The notes under the pieces are model-generated. The model made no database searches. It worked only from the letters and a program-made list of their open reading frames with translations, and was not told the origin of the DNA. A stretch of DNA of 64,000 nucleotides from Narthecium ossifragum (taxonomy: Eukaryota; Streptophyta; Magnoliopsida; Dioscoreales; Nartheciaceae): the NCBI GenBank assembly GCA_963920575.1, contig OY986966.1, positions 764,130 to 828,129 on the forward strand, given 5' to 3'. A program made the position numbers and the translations under genes. Below are positions 20,925 to 34,320 of the stretch, in pieces (positions within the stretch are counted from its first letter, which is position 1; every line of letters begins with the position of its first letter).

Positions 20925-23015
20925 TGATATATCATGAAAGGCACCACATTAACAAGTCTGGGTTTATTTGCCATGGCCCCCTCGACAGAGATGCTATTGG
21001 GCCCGGTGCCAAGAAGGTTCCATATATTTGCAGTGAGATCCAGCAACAGACTATGTCTTTGATATATCTTGGCGTACCTGAGGAGAACGTTTTGCAGACA
21101 CAGCACATACAAGGTGTTCATCGGCACTGTGGTTCGAGTGCAAGTGTCAGTAGCCTTGCTTCTCAATATGTCCAGAAGCTGGGGATGATTATTAAAAGGT
21201 CTACCCATGAGTTAGACTTGGATGACGACCAAGCTAGCATCCGCATGTGGGTTGAAAGGAATAGGAACCCTGTTTTCTTTTACCAGGATATTCGTCGAAT
21301 ACAGATCCTTTTATTTTAGGAATCCAAACAGAATGGCAATTGCGGTAGATGATAAGGTTCGGCCATCATAGCCTCCTAGCATGCGGATTCTTCCTTCGGC
21401 ATCAGCAAACTCAAGGTATTTGCAGGATGAAGTCAACAAAGAGCTAGAATGATGCCTTTGATAGACCAAACCTGCTATTAGTCCAAACCTTCAACTTCTG
21501 TGAACATGTCTGAGATTAGCAACATTGAATGACTTTTTCAGGAGCATTAGTTCCAGGAAAAATAGGACTATAACTTTTTCTCTACCAAAACATGATCTTA
21601 TGTTCAGTTTCTATGCCTTGCAGTATCCGCTATACACTGTACACTCCTCGCATTTGACTCCAGACAACATGCTCTTCCAGTCGCGTGGGTCATAACTAGC
21701 TCGCACAATAACTAAGCAGGATGTTACCAAATGGACAAGGGCTCTTGCAGACAGAATTCGTGCGGTTGACGCAGCTTGGAGGGTCAGTGGATTCATACTT
21801 GACGACCCAGCTCAGGAAATTGATCCAATTAGGTAAGATGTTATTTTTTGCCTCTCCGTTCTCTCAAGTCATTGAGGTGGGATGTGTTAAAGTAACTAAC
21901 GCAAATAGCTAGCCAAAAAAATGACCCTCCACTTGTCTTCAGGGATATATTTTGCTACCCTATTCTTTTCTCCCTTTGGCCAAGTAGTCGAAGATCTTGG
22001 CTTAGGAATGTTGTTAAGAAATGTAGTGATGCCGAAGTGCAGCGGGAAATGTTTAAGTGTCTTGGCAAGATATTGCACAGTATCTGGGCGAATTTCTTCA
22101 GGATTTCGTGGACCAAACAACGTTCATGCAATACTACAAGGCCTTTGGGTGCCAAAACTTGGTAAGATCATATTGTTGATGGTTGCATCACATCTCTTTT
22201 TTTTTAGTTTCTCTATTTCTAACTGCTTTATTGCACTTTTCATATTTAGAAATGTGGATTTCGACTGTGAAGAATCTCCCAATTGCAAGTCAGGAATCAT
22301 CTGGTGCAATTGAAGGATATCATCCGAAGCTCAAGCTTAAAATCTACGTCGATTCACATCTTGCTTGATTCACTTCAGCGTGTAAATTGGTTGGTGCATA
22401 AGCTAACTAGCTAACAGAGCTGCTTTCGAGTTACTGGCTCAATCTCTATGCAGATGAAAGTGGATCTTTTGAAACAGTTAAAGAGGAGTACATTTCCTTG
22501 ACTTCATGGCATAGGGCTTTACAGATACCTGATGATGCTGTTACATTCGATGATAAAGAGCAACTTTATGCTTTGGTTCTGAGCCAAAAGGGTAGTAGCC
22601 AGTCACAAATTGTTTATCAAGCACGTCATTAAGGTGAATATGATCTGTCAAAGCCGCAAGGATCATCAACCAGCAATGTCGTATCAGTCATTCCAACAAA
22701 TCTTACTAAAGCTGCAGAAAATCCCTATGGATGATTCACTAACCCTGGATCAATCAATGGCATGGGCTACCCAAATCCGAGAAATAAATTCAAAGGCTGG
22801 TGGAGCTTAGTACTCCCGGCGATATCAACCTTGTTGTAAAAAAGCTACCATTGAAATGGGTATGGAGAAAGGGTAGAACATCAGTTGGCAAGCCTGTGGA
22901 TGGTACTCTTGCTCTTCCTTCTGCATCCAGGAGATCGAGACTCACAAAAGAAGAAAGCTGCTCAGAAAAAAAGAATAGAGATCGTCCAGATTTTAAGACC
23001 CCCCGGAGTTTTTGA
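20925..23015 (+). pseudogene. decayed SWIM zinc-finger / MULE-domain gene copy
   Basis: Fragments in several frames line up in order with a plant SWIM-type zinc-finger protein of MULE ancestry (Arabidopsis At4g13970 type, recalled, not searched). They include GFICHGPLDRDAIGPGAKKV near 20.96 kb, LASQYVQKLGMIIKRSTHEL near 21.16 kb, LLAFDSRQHALPVAWVIT near 21.65 kb, SSGAIEGYHPKLKLK near 22.3 kb and HVIKVNMICQSRKDHQPAMS near 22.65 kb. Breaks: a stop and frame loss at about 21.32 kb, a stop and shift at about 21.71 kb, and further shifts near 22.35-22.40 kb. A deletion at about 22.61 kb removes the Cys-x-Cys half of the SWIM motif. Two introns are still present (21833-21942 and 22162-22249) with GT-AG ends, so it arose by DNA duplication, not by retrocopy. 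Confidence 0.65.
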
Positions 23016-23555
23016 ATAGCCATGGAGAAGTGATCGGGCTACATGTCACGTAGGCATATGCATCGTACATGACCACTTTCAACGCTCCAGATTCACTCAC
23101 ATCCATTGGTCCCATCATGTAAGTCAATAATACATGGTCACGTAAGCCATGTGCAGTGTACATGGGTGAAAAGCACACATACTGGGATTAATTATTCTCG
23201 GGTATTGTGCTGTTTTATAGTTGATCACCGTATGATGTTTGATCGACGGACATAAAATGCGCTCGTGCAAGATAATTGCGCACTATGGGGGTCTAATGGT
23301 TTATTTGAAGTGGTGATTGGGTTGATCGAATTGTGGCTAGTAAGGGCAATCCGACTCGACCCGACCCGACCATCTTGTTACCGAACCACTAATTGGTCGC
23401 ATATTCCCGATGCCAATTTGAGAACGAGAGGAGAAAGCAAGAGAGTTGGACCTCCTTCCCCAAAATTTCCCGAGTTCCCTCCTCCGCGCGCCTCGCCGTC
23501 CGGATTCATCACCGTCACCGACTCTGAGAGGCCGGGGAACAACAGCACGGAGATC
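23016..23555. promoter_or_regulatory. TAF12 upstream region
   Basis: This region lies between the SWIM relic and the TAF12 start codon. The last 200 bases are GC- and CT-rich and open in frame with the TAF12 ORF. The family start is MAENP at 23556, so this is best read as leader. No TATA box stands out. Confidence 0.4.
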
Positions 23556-24000
23556 ATGGCGGAGAACCCCACGGCTTCGCCTCGGAAGGCCCTTCAATCT
23601 CCGCCCTCCGGTGACACGATGCCACCGTCCAACCTCCAAAACCCTAGCATTCGATCTCCCAACATCCACCCCTCCCCTTCTATGGAGAACTCCCAGATCT
23701 CCTCCCCGCAGTTGCCCCAGCTCCAAAACCAGAACAATTCCCCCGGGATTGTAGAGATTACCCAAAAGCAAACAATGCAACAACAGCAGCTCCAACAACC
23801 AATGCAACAGGTACAGCAGCAGCAGCAGAACATCATGACACCGTCCTCGAACTTCCAGGCCCAGCCAAGCATCCAGAGGTCGGGCTCGATGCCGAGGATC
23901 AGCCAGTTACATCAGCAGTACGGTGCTGCCGCGGCGGCCAGCGCGATGCGGCAGCACACCGGAATGTACGGTGGGCAGATGAACTTTGTAAGCACTCAAA

Positions 24001-24041
<41 letters not shown>

Positions 24042-27000
24042 CAGCAAATGGGTGGGGGGATCTCGAGGTCGGGGATGATCGGTCAGGGTGCCCAGCTTCC
24101 TATGCTGCCTGGGCAGTCCACTCAACATCTCAATCTACAATCTCAGATGCTTGCGGTAATCATGTTTTAGCCTTTATCAGTTCTCCTAGGTGTTCGCTGG
24201 TGGATAGGTTTGATATAGTTTATTTGGTAACTTTTTGGTTCTAACTTCTAAATGGGAATCAGCGTCAGTAAGTTAACCAATGTTAAGATTAGGGACCTGA
24301 TTTCTTAGCAAGAATCCAAGATGCTTCATTAAAGTGAATTCGATAGTTATCATCAATAATATATTAATGATTCCTATTGATATGTGACCTTATTTGAAAC
24401 AACGTGTTCTTCGTTTGTATGGTCTCTTCATACATTTGATCCAGTCATAAGGTTATTAAATATGCGACCTTATTTTGCAGTCGAGGCAAAAGATTGGTTT
24501 GGTTCAAGGGTCACAGTTGCATCCTGCTAATTCTTCAGGGCAGATGTTGCAAGGGATGCAGACAATGGGGATGATCAACTCTCTTGGTTTGAGTTCACAG
24601 ATGAGACCAAATGGGCCTCTTTCGATTAGTCAGCAGCGGTATGCCCAGGGACAAATGAGGCAGCAGCAGCTGTCACAGCAAATGCCTCTTACCTCTCCTC
24701 AAGTATGCATTTATATTAAAATTTAAGTTATCTTTAACAAAAGCTTCTTATTTTACTTGAGTGTTGCATATAGTTATAGGGGTTCATATCATATTTCACC
24801 CTCAAAACATGCTAAACATTAGATTTTCCTATGTTTTTAAGGGAAAATATGATATTATCAAGATTGTAGGTGAAATATGATATTTACCATGTTTTGATGG
24901 TGAAACATGATATTAACCCTGGCTACAGATGATTAATGCTGGTCATTGTCAAGGTATTTATAAGAGCCTTCTTTGTTTGGTGAAAGAATGCCCGCTTTCA
25001 GAGTAGGGGACTTATAAAACCCTGATGAGTCATCTGAAAACTTTTATCCTGCACTAGCTTTCTTGGCTTCAGAAGGCCTCAATATCATTGTTTTGAGAGT
25101 CTAGAAAAGGAAGATAGTTATGTAGTGGCATTTTGACTGCTAAGTCATATTATTGTCAGTAAAGGATGGACTCTGAGGTCATTCATCCAGTATACTGGTT
25201 AAGAATCAACTCTAGGTGAATAGACTATTTGGCACTTATTAAACTCAGCCTGAAACATAATTTTAGTTAGCCAGAAGGCAAACTAAAAGGTCCATGTGAA
25301 GGGACAATGAGATGCAAATTTAGCATTCATTTTTCAAATGACAAAGTGGAAACCTTTTATGAGTATCTATCATCAATGTAGACTATCTGTGGTGTGGACC
25401 CTACCATGGTTTTCAACGGAAAAAGATACATCTTATGTACAATGATGGAATTATCAACTGCTCATATTATCTGCGTCATGTCTCAGAGTGGGGTTACCTT
25501 TTAGCAATCCTGTATTATAGGAGCTTATTTTCAGTTTTTGATGACTCATCTCCAAAACTGATAAAGAAGCAGTCGTTTATGTAAAATCTTCATCTGAACC
25601 TCTCATCCTTGACTGTTTGCATTTTTTCTTGTGAGCCACCTTTTCCATGCCTAGCAAAAAAATGTTAGTTAACTTGAGTACCTTCTTCAAGATAGCGCCT
25701 TTGTTTGAGAAACTCATTAACACTTGCTCATATTAGATGTTGTTGGAAGAAGCTTGATTAGTAAGTCATGAATTCAGTATTTCCTCCAATGGTTAAATTT
25801 AAAATTCCTGTGGCAGAAGCTTGGAGGTCAAAGCCTACCAAGGGGTTCATCTCTTGCTGCTATGAGTCCCCAGTTATCTGCGTTAACTCAGAGTGGGCAG
25901 TCAGCGTTGGTTCAGAATATTCTTTCTCAGCAGCCGTGGTTGAAGCAAATGCAACCAACAATGTCTACACCAGGATCTCCTTCATTTCATCTTCAACAAC
26001 AGCAGCAGCAGCAGCAACAACAACAAAGGCAGCAACAAACCTTCTTGCCCCAACAGTTGTCTTCATCTCAAGTTCATCAAAAATCTCTCGGCCTGAGCCC
26101 ACAGCAAATAAATCAACTGCTACAGCAGCAACAGCTAGGAACTCAACAACAGCAGCAGTATTTGCTTTCGCAGCAACAGCTGCAGCAATTGCAGCAATTT
26201 CAACAGCAGCATCAGCAGCAGCAACAATCGCCAAGAATGTCTGGATCTACATTTCAAAGATCTTTAAGTTTGACTTCACAGGCAGATGCTACTCCATCTG
26301 GCTCAGCAACGCCTGGTGGAAGCTCAAGTCATGTACCAGAAGCAGTCAATCAGGTTCCTGGAAAGAGGAAGATACAAGATTTGGTTTCACAGGTTTGCTC
26401 TTCTATTCTTTTCCATTTTGATAGTTTGGTGCAAGGCTAGCGTTAATACTTTCATTATGCCAGTTTTGGTGTATTTGCTTCTAATCAGCTAGGCGGAACA
26501 CATGATTTTGAGGTGCATGCATGATAAGATTATAAATGGTAAACATGTGTTGGTATGTCAAGGAAATTTAGGACAAACTGACGTTCTATTTAGCATCCAC
26601 AGTCACTGTTCATTCATGTAATGGAGTGATTATCTCGAGTATGTAGTTTTTCTGGATTGTAGTCTAAGTTTTTCCTCATATTTCAATGAATCTGCTATGA
26701 GTTCAAGTGCTCAAAATGAGTTAGGAAGCCAATAGGGGCACAGAGGTACATGATCAACAGTGGTTCCTGAGTTTGCAGTAAAAAGGTAGACGTGGCTTTA
26801 GAACTGAAGGACAATATCTCCATGTAAAGCATTTTGGCGATAACATGGTTAGTCTACGTTATTCTCATATGACAGTTGAGGCAATGAATTCGTTTTTTAC
26901 CCCATTATAACTGTCATGCGCAGTACCTTTGACGACTTCATTGCTTTTTTATTCTCTTGTCAAATGTGTGTAAACATATGTATTACACGAGATAGATGTT

Positions 27001-28803
27001 TGCATATCGAACTGAAAATGATGATCACGAGCTTTGACTGCTGCAGGTGGATTTCCTGGGTAAGGTAGATCCTGAGGTTGAAGATCTCCTTTTGGAGATA
27101 GCTGATGACTTCATTGAATCGGTAAGAAAATATAAAGCTTACTGTTTTAATGAGCTATGATAACTTTCTCCAAGAACTGATATGTTTTCTCAACAGGCTT
27201 GTCATGCATCATACTTGCAATTAAGGTTTAAGTTCTCATTCATAGTTGTTAGGTATATGATGTTTGGTGGCTGTTGTTGTAGGGATAATTTGTCATCCCC
27301 TTGATATGAGCATTTTTTCTTGTTTGAAATGTTTGACTTGGCCGCATTGCATATGCCAGTAACTCTACTGCTGATTCTTATATTACTGACCAGATGTGGT
27401 TTTAGGTTACTACGTTTGCCTGCAGTCTAGCAAAGCATCGGAAATCTTCAACATTAGAATCTAAGGATCTCCTTCTACACCTAGGTATGCTGCTGATTCA
27501 TATATGTTGGTTTCTGCTATCTTCGAATGTCTATGCTATATATGGGTTCATTGGTAATGCTTGTGAGATATCCTGTTTTGATCGTGATTTACATCATCAT
27601 GGTTAACTGTTTTTAAGTTTGAAAGTCGATGAATTAACGGAAATGAGCCTTTTCTTCTGTATGCCTATAATTGGTTTATATTTGATAGGTGAATTGGGTA
27701 GTTTCCAATGTTGGATATTTATCATTGTCGTATCTTTCTATGTATATGCATCAACAATTATGTAGAATGGGAATCGACTTGTGTTTTTCCTGCATGCTAC
27801 TCGTGATGCATGAATGCAGGTTCACTAGAAAGTAGTTGTTTCATATCCTGCATCTCATAGAACTACAAACTTATGCAGAGAAGAACTGGCATTTGAAAAT
27901 TCCAGAATTTTCAACTGACGAGCAGAAGAACCCAAAAAATTCTGTAAGAGATGTTCGATATTTCTATTTCTCGCTTTGGTATAAACTATGGCTGCGATAA
28001 TAGACATTTATGGATACTAGAAAATTCTCTCTTTTAATGCCAGATTTTTTGTGCATGAAAGCAGCATTTTTGCAATCTGATACACTTGCATAGGACTTTT
28101 GCTGTCATATTTTTTTGTATTCCTTTTTTCTAATTTAAGCGTTTGCTCCTTCTACTCATTCCTCCTTCTCATTTATTTACTTTGCTCCTTGTTTTTTTTC
28201 TTTTTTTCATTCCATGTTCAACTTAAAATACTATACCCAACCAACCCCTCGGTCCCCCTTCCCCCAGCCCCCTGACCCGAAAATAGACACACGCACACAC
28301 ACAAGGGGGGCGGGGCGACAGATTTTGTTGACTCTCTTATTGCCATCCAGGATATTCGTGCTGTCCTTCTATTTTTCCCATTACTCATCTTTTTCCTGCA
28401 AATGATATACTATGCCTGCCACAGTGCATTAGACTACTTGCTTCCATTGATGAGAAATCTGATGTATCTATGTACATGTATATGCAGTTACCAAGTGACA
28501 TTCATAAGAGACGTTCTGAGATGGTGAGCATGTTTCTGATTTCAATCTGCATTGATTCTGTTAATTAACAGCTAGTAAGCAAACTTTGAATCTGAAACAC
28601 TAACAATTATGAGGAAACCTCAGGTACAAGCTTTGATGGAGTCCCAACAACCAGAAACTGATTCAAGCAGTGCTAAAGGTATTGTAAAGCGGGTCATAAG
28701 TGATTCAGCCATCGGTAGGCCAATAAAACATTCAGCAAGCTCAGAACAGTTGGCTCTTCTGCCATCCGCTTCTCCAATGCTGCAGAAAGTAACACGGTTC
28801 TAG
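23556..28803 (+). CDS. TAF12: TFIID subunit 12 (TAF12), Gln-rich
   Basis: Eight exons (23556-24155, 24481-24702, 25817-26392, 27047-27121, 27406-27484, 27879-27943, 28488-28523, 28624-28803) join in phase to 610 residues. The first 450 residues are Pro/Ser/Gln-rich with several polyglutamine tracts, one spanning about 24003-24048 and more at 25.99-26.23 kb. The conserved histone fold starts at [11 protein letters not shown] and runs [25 protein letters not shown] to LLLHLEKNW, about residues 456-522. TAF12 pairs with TAF4 through this H2B-like fold inside TFIID, and sits in SAGA; Arabidopsis TAF12b (EER4) affects ethylene and cytokinin responses. The fold is complete and followed by the plant-type tail. 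I chose MAENP rather than the upstream in-frame Met at 23265 because family proteins start there. Intron 2 carries a MITE. Confidence 0.95.
24778..24920. mobile_element. MITE inside TAF12 intron 2
   Basis: A 143-bp unit with inverted ends. The left reads GGGGTTCATATCATATTTCA and then CCCTCAAAACATG. The right, reversed, reads CAGGGTTAATATCATGTTTC and then ACCATCAAAACATG. About 28 of 34 positions pair. The centre is also partly self-complementary (GGTGAAATATGATATT). No duplication of the target site is evident, so the superfamily is not assigned. Confidence 0.7.
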
Positions 28804-29490
28804 TTGCCAGAAAGCACTTTGGTTTCTCCTTCACTTGCTTGGCACTAAGTGAGTTCTTTGACTTTGCATTTTTTAATAAATTATGCATTCCTCAAAATTG
28901 TTAATGTAGGAACTCAGATATTGTAGATTGTGGAACTCTATTATTCACACTTGTTATGTCCAGCGGATAAGCTCCATGCTCCATTTGATAGGTTGATAGA
29001 CAATTTCATTACCAGAATATAGGATCACGGTCACAGCTACCCAGCGATGATTTCATTACCAGAACTGTATTCATTCCTTTTTCTTTCCCGCGGATGCTAT
29101 GTAGAGATTAATGCGTATTCCTCAAAATTGCACAGGTCATCACACATTTGGAGCTATCTTGGAGGAAGCTTACGCCAATCAGATAAGCGATGGGCCCCTT
29201 CATAGCTGAGGCAGGCGAATGCTATGATTGCTGCATGCTTCACTCGTAAATTAGATCATTCGTCATACTGATTTGTTTCGTTTGCCCAGCAGGCTTCCAC
29301 GACTGGGATTTTCTCTGGCTCGGCGACAGCTTTTTCAGCATCATTCGATTCCTGATAATCTGATTTTTTTTAAGATCACGAGAAACGTATTTAGGCTATG
29401 ACTAATATTGTTTTTGGATTAGTCAAATCTACATATGCACTTGTATATATTAAAGATGATGAATTATTGAATGTGTATGTGTCTGCGTTG
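28804..29490. other. TAF12 3' flank
   Basis: An AATAAA motif at 28875-28880, 72 bases past the stop codon, is a candidate polyadenylation signal. The remainder is AT-rich with no gene seen. Confidence 0.4.
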
Positions 29491-29494
29491 TCCG

Positions 29495-29652
29495 ATTTGA
29501 TATGGGGTTAAGAAATAGAGATAGAAAAAAATAAAACTGGTGGCAGATAAAATGAGAATAAAATAATAATAATGATATTTAATGTTTAAGGATAGGAATG
29601 GAGTTAAACGAGGATAACCCCCTTAATACCATACCAAACAAAGGGCTCCACG
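29495..29652. mobile_element. MITE with TTTGGTATGGGGTTA ends, copy 2 of 3
   Basis: The left end is TTTGATATGGGGTTAAG. The right end, reversed, is CCCTTTGTTTGGTATGG. The middle has the same GGGATAGAAAAAA and TAATGATATTTAATGT phrases as the copy at 13.1 kb. It is about 160 bp and non-coding. It lies between the convergent 3' ends of TAF12 and the RCC1-repeat gene. Confidence 0.65.
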
Positions 29653-29871
29653 TCCTGCATATCAAGACTTAAGCTTCTAATTTCTACGTTGCATGCACGA
29701 GTCTTTTACAACTGCACCATGTGCAAAGCTATAAATTAGATTGCACCATGCATGCTGAGACATCACAAAGAATGGTCGCATGGAATGGAATATACAATGA
29801 TTGGAATGTTCTGTACATGTTTTTGGGAATGCTACCACTTCTAACAAAATTGTGAAGAGAATGACCTCAAT

Positions 29872-32800
29872 TCAGCCCTGAGATTCTGCTAACATAAGGG
29901 TGTGCCACCAGCCACAGGATAAATTCAAAGGACGAAACTTATCTAACGACACGTGGGTTGGTAGGGTACGGTCGATTGCATCTCCAAGGCCCAGCTGCCA
30001 TGCATGCAAAACTTCTGATTACGAACGTCTTGAGACACAATAAGGCTTGATAAAATGGGAAAACTGAAAAAAAGAAAGAAAGAAGTGAAAGTACCTGGCC
30101 GTACTTATTCCATCCCCAACAGAACACCTCTCCTTCGTCTAATGAAATCAATGGACTAAACAAGTCAGGCCACCAACAATAATGGAAGCAATCTTTCCAG
30201 AAGGTAATGAACATGTTACTTTTACCTGTAAGTATAGCACTGTGCCGTGCTCCACAAGAGACAATTTTGGCATTTTTATTTTCCAGACACGGAGCATCCA
30301 GAAGTCTGGGAAGTGTCTACAAATAACAGGACATTGAGTTTAACAAAGTGTGGACATTGAGTTAATCTGCTATAGAGAACGTTTAGCCGACCGTCATTCC
30401 GGTGGGTTGACGACTCCGAAAGAGAGAATTATTGTTACCTCAGCCTGATCAGTGCCGGTTCCTAGCTGCCCAAACTGGTTTCCACCAAATACATAGACAT
30501 CACCATCGGCAGAAATGCAGAGCGTATGCCATAAACCGGTTGCAATGCCCTGAATCTTGATGCCGAGAAGAGATGAAACACATGTTGGGCTAAGCTCATC
30601 GTCCGTGCTCCCTTGCCCACACTGTGTGAAAATCACAAAGAAAGGACAGAAGAAGAACATTGAATCGCTGGTTAAGTATTTCTACACAGATGTTTCCAGC
30701 AAAATTTCTAGATATCATGTCATGGTGGACCTCTATTTTGACCTCTATTTCTACATCGTTTCTATGATGCCATACATATTACAATGACATCAGGACACTC
30801 AGACTGGAACGCAAAAAGGGAACATGAGTTTAAACAAAAATGAATAATACCTTTTGTTTTTCCTGCAAAAGAAGACCTAAGCTTATTGTGCTACGAGAAA
30901 ATTGCATGTCCCTCCATGACTGTACATTTAGTGGCTAAACAATCAAGTGCACGATTAACCAGCAATGTGATTCCTACTACAGGCATTGAATGTTCCTCAT
31001 CCCCCCATGATCAGAAGGATGCAATCATCTAGCCTACTATCTTGATATATTCTGCATTTCCAAAATCTATAAAGACTGCCAAGAAATATTTCCATGTTTT
31101 CTGGGGAAAAGGGAAAAAAAGATTATTGCCTCCATTCAACTGATTAAACTTCTCACTTATTACAATTACTCTAGTATTGGATAACCCCTTTTGAGATTCC
31201 ATCATGTTTGGGAAAAAAAGAAAAAGAATGTTGCCTCTTGAACCGGCCTTGGCTTTAGGGGACATTATCACCAATGAACATTGGTTGATGTTCAGTTTCC
31301 TTCAGAGTAGCTAGAGTTCTCTAGTCAACAAAGTTCCAATTGATTATCACATCAGCAGCTCTCTGAACAGATACTATTTAACCTAGCGAGCTACTAACAG
31401 TTATGTCAAAAAACAGCATTCAGTTCCCACCATCCATCGATCAGATCAAAATTCAAAGATACGTGTTTATGTCTGTTGGGGTTTCATCTAACTACATATA
31501 CAAGCTGATATTCCTCTGTTAAAAAAAACGTTGCATGAGCACAAAATTTACATATGCACATATGTTGGTCATCATGACTAAAATGTAGCAAGGGAACGAG
31601 CAGGGATCTCACCTGTCCATAAAGTCCCCAACCAAATGTGAAAACTGCACCACTATCTGCCAATGCATAATCCAATAATTAGGTTGCATCATGTAGCATC
31701 AAATTGAAAGTAGATGCAAAACCGATTCACACGAATAAAAAAGAGAGGAAAATCACACTAAAAGACCTTTCACGGAATAAAGTGACATCAGCATGTGAAT
31801 TTTGTTAGTAAGGGGATTCTTAGATCTCAAAAAAGGCTCAAGAATTGGTGGCAAATGAGATGGCATAGTCTTCTGTTGTAGATAGGTATAAATCCATTAT
31901 AAAGCTAAAGTTTTTGCAGTGTACTTCCTCAGAAGTTTAAGAGAATTACTTGTGACTATTACCGGCATCCTAACCTTGCCGTATTTCAAAACATTTTAAT
32001 ATTTTTAAATCTACTAAGAGCCTATGGCAAGGGCAAAGCCAATATAGCAGTCAGATCATCAGATGTCAACCTGTGATAACAGCACTATGACGTCCTCCAC
32101 AGGCAATTGCCTTCACATGGGTTCCAGCAACTCTGTACGCCTGTCCTTCTGAACTTTTATTTGCTTTTGCTGCAGCTGGTGGGCGATCTTTGCCATAAGC
32201 AGCAGATTCAATACAAGGCACAGGATGAGGAGATGAGACCAAGCGTATGCGAGAGCCCAAACCAAGTTGTCCTTCCCCTCCATAGCCCCAACCCCACACC
32301 TGACCTGCATCTGAAACCTTGAAAAAGTTAAAATGAATCAGCATTCTGTGTGAAAACTGAACTTCTTACTTAGGCACACAAAAGCCACAAAAAATCAGAA
32401 GCAGAGCAAACAAGAAAAAATCCTAGGACATTGAACTACCTGACAATGCTAACGTATGACGCCCCCCCGCAGCCACCATTGTAATTCTTACGCCTGTATT
32501 AAAAGTCACAAGACATGGAGGTGCTGACAGGGTTTCCTCACTAGATGATGAATTCTCAGGCCCTTGTTTAGCAGAGGATAACCTCCTCCGCTTTGTGCTG
32601 TCCTCTCCACTCTTGCTTTCATTGGTAGCTGTTGTGCCACTACTGGTTCTAGATACATGAGACCTGGGGCTAACTGGAACATAATTGCCCTTTATTACTG
32701 TATCTACTTTGTTGCTTTTAACACAAATTGTTGATCAGCAAGAAAATGAACTAACCACCTTGGTCACACAAGACCTCCCTCTGCTTGTCATCCTCCTCAA

Positions 32801-34320
32801 AGATTCGTCCTGTAGATTGGTCTCCAATAAGCCTTCCAGATGGAACGCACTCCTTCCAACCCCAAGTGTAGGCTTCTCCAGATGCTGCTTCAAGGGAAGT
32901 AGAACAGGCTAAGATTACTTCACAACTCCAGTAAGGTAATAATACACTAAAGATCCTCAAATTTTATAACCACTGAAAAAGATATCGTAAATAAAGCTCG
33001 CTTAGAATACATGGACACTCATCAGACTGATGAAAAATTTGAAATTACCAGCCACTGGCTTTCCACCTGACTAGTTCTTCCTTATTGGAAAGATGTGTAT
33101 TAATTTATTAACTCATGACAAGTGTAATGCATTGGTACCTGTAACTGCAATGCAGTGAGCCCACCCTGCAGCGGCCCTCACTACGGCAACTCCACTTGGA
33201 AGAGGAAATGCCTCTGGGGTCCCCTGAGTGAATGAAATATTAGAGATTAGTTGACAAAACTAGAGAAGAGACACACAATGAGGCCAATCAACAGGCATCC
33301 CTACCTCATGCTTCCCTGCAGTTAAGTAGCTTTGACCCATATCATCTGTTGAACCCCATGTAAGGAGCTTGCCTGTTTCTGGTTAGCAAAAGAAGCCAAG
33401 CTAAATTAGGAATCCCAAAAGTGGAGATTTAGATCTCGAAAGAAGCTTCAACTCAACGTCCCTCAAGCAGTGTTAACTAAGGTTGCTCCCATAGAAAACA
33501 CATGTAGAGGTATCGAACCTATATAAGTTGTAAGTTAAGGGAAAGCCATGAGAATCCAGCTCAGTGATAACTTGCTTCTTCGAATTTATGAGCTTTATCC
33601 TTGAACCAGTAAAATCACATCATTGTCGCAAATCTATCCAAAGCTAGAGTCTAGAATCTTTTTACAACTCGTACTGTTTTAATGAGGATATCAAATGCAT
33701 TGAGAAATGAAAACACTGCCTTCATGTAGATAAGAATAAGATCTCACGTCCATCGACATCAAAGAAGCGGCAACATAGGGGAAAAAAATAGCTACAAGAA
33801 CAATGCCTCCCAGGGGAAAAATCCAGATGAGAAACAAGATGCTTCACGAAAACATTTCAAATACTCGACGAGATCTCAAACTCCAGCAGAGATCCATAAG
33901 GAGCCATAATAGCACAAACTCCCAAAACTAACAATGGAGAAGAAAAGATGGAGCTCCGGCGATAAATTGCATGAGTTCCAGAAGATTCGGGAGAAAATTT
34001 TTTAGCAAAAAATAGAGGAATCAGTAAATCAAAGAGGAAAATAAGTGGAAGTAGATCTGACGGAGATCTATACCGGAGATGGCCATGGCGAACCCACATC
34101 CACCGCCGGACACATCCCTCCACGCGTCGCCGCCCATGGCGTTGGACTCAGGCATACGGACGGGAACGGGGGAGAGGAGCGGCGATCTCTGAGGCGATAC
34201 TCCTGGAAGGTAACCCCACATCACCACCACCTTCTCCTTCTCATCCCCCTCCCTCTCCTTCCCCCTCCCCTCCCTCCCGTCCTCCTCCATCTCATCCCCA
34301 CCCTCTCCTCCGCTCTTCAT
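29872..34320 (-). CDS. RCC1-repeat protein (UVR8-like family)
   Basis: Eleven exons (34320-34074, 33378-33305, 33223-33139, 32884-32759, 32673-32440, 32310-32071, 31656-31613, 30621-30439, 30316-30226, 30138-30095, 29994-29872) join in phase to 496 residues. The seven-bladed RCC1 propeller is visible from repeated signatures: LLTWGSTDDMGQS, AYTWGWKECVPSG, QVWGWGYGGEGQLGLGSR, VFTFGWGLYGQCGQG, DVYVFGGNQFGQLGTG, VFCWGWNKYGQLGLG, each followed by a CGxxHxxxL-type strand. Between blades 2 and 3 lies a charged insert with KRRR, a likely nuclear signal. The C terminus is VSCGWWHTLMLAE-like. The fold is that of UVR8, but the order and insert match the Arabidopsis At3g53830 group, whose job is not established; UV-B sensing should not be assumed. 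The start is the first in-frame Met of exon 1; Met at 34290 is an alternative. The conserved N terminus MWGYLPGVSPQRSPL is intact. Confidence 0.9.

Noticed and set aside
23265..23555. In-frame N-terminal extension of TAF12 from an upstream Met
   Set aside because: Composition is leader-like and family proteins begin at MAENP-type starts; kept as 5'UTR.
25768..26421. Second long frame over TAF12 exon 3 (Ala/Thr/Ser-rich)
   Set aside because: It is the +1 reading of the CAG tracts; the Gln frame joins in phase with all flanking exons and leads to the histone fold.
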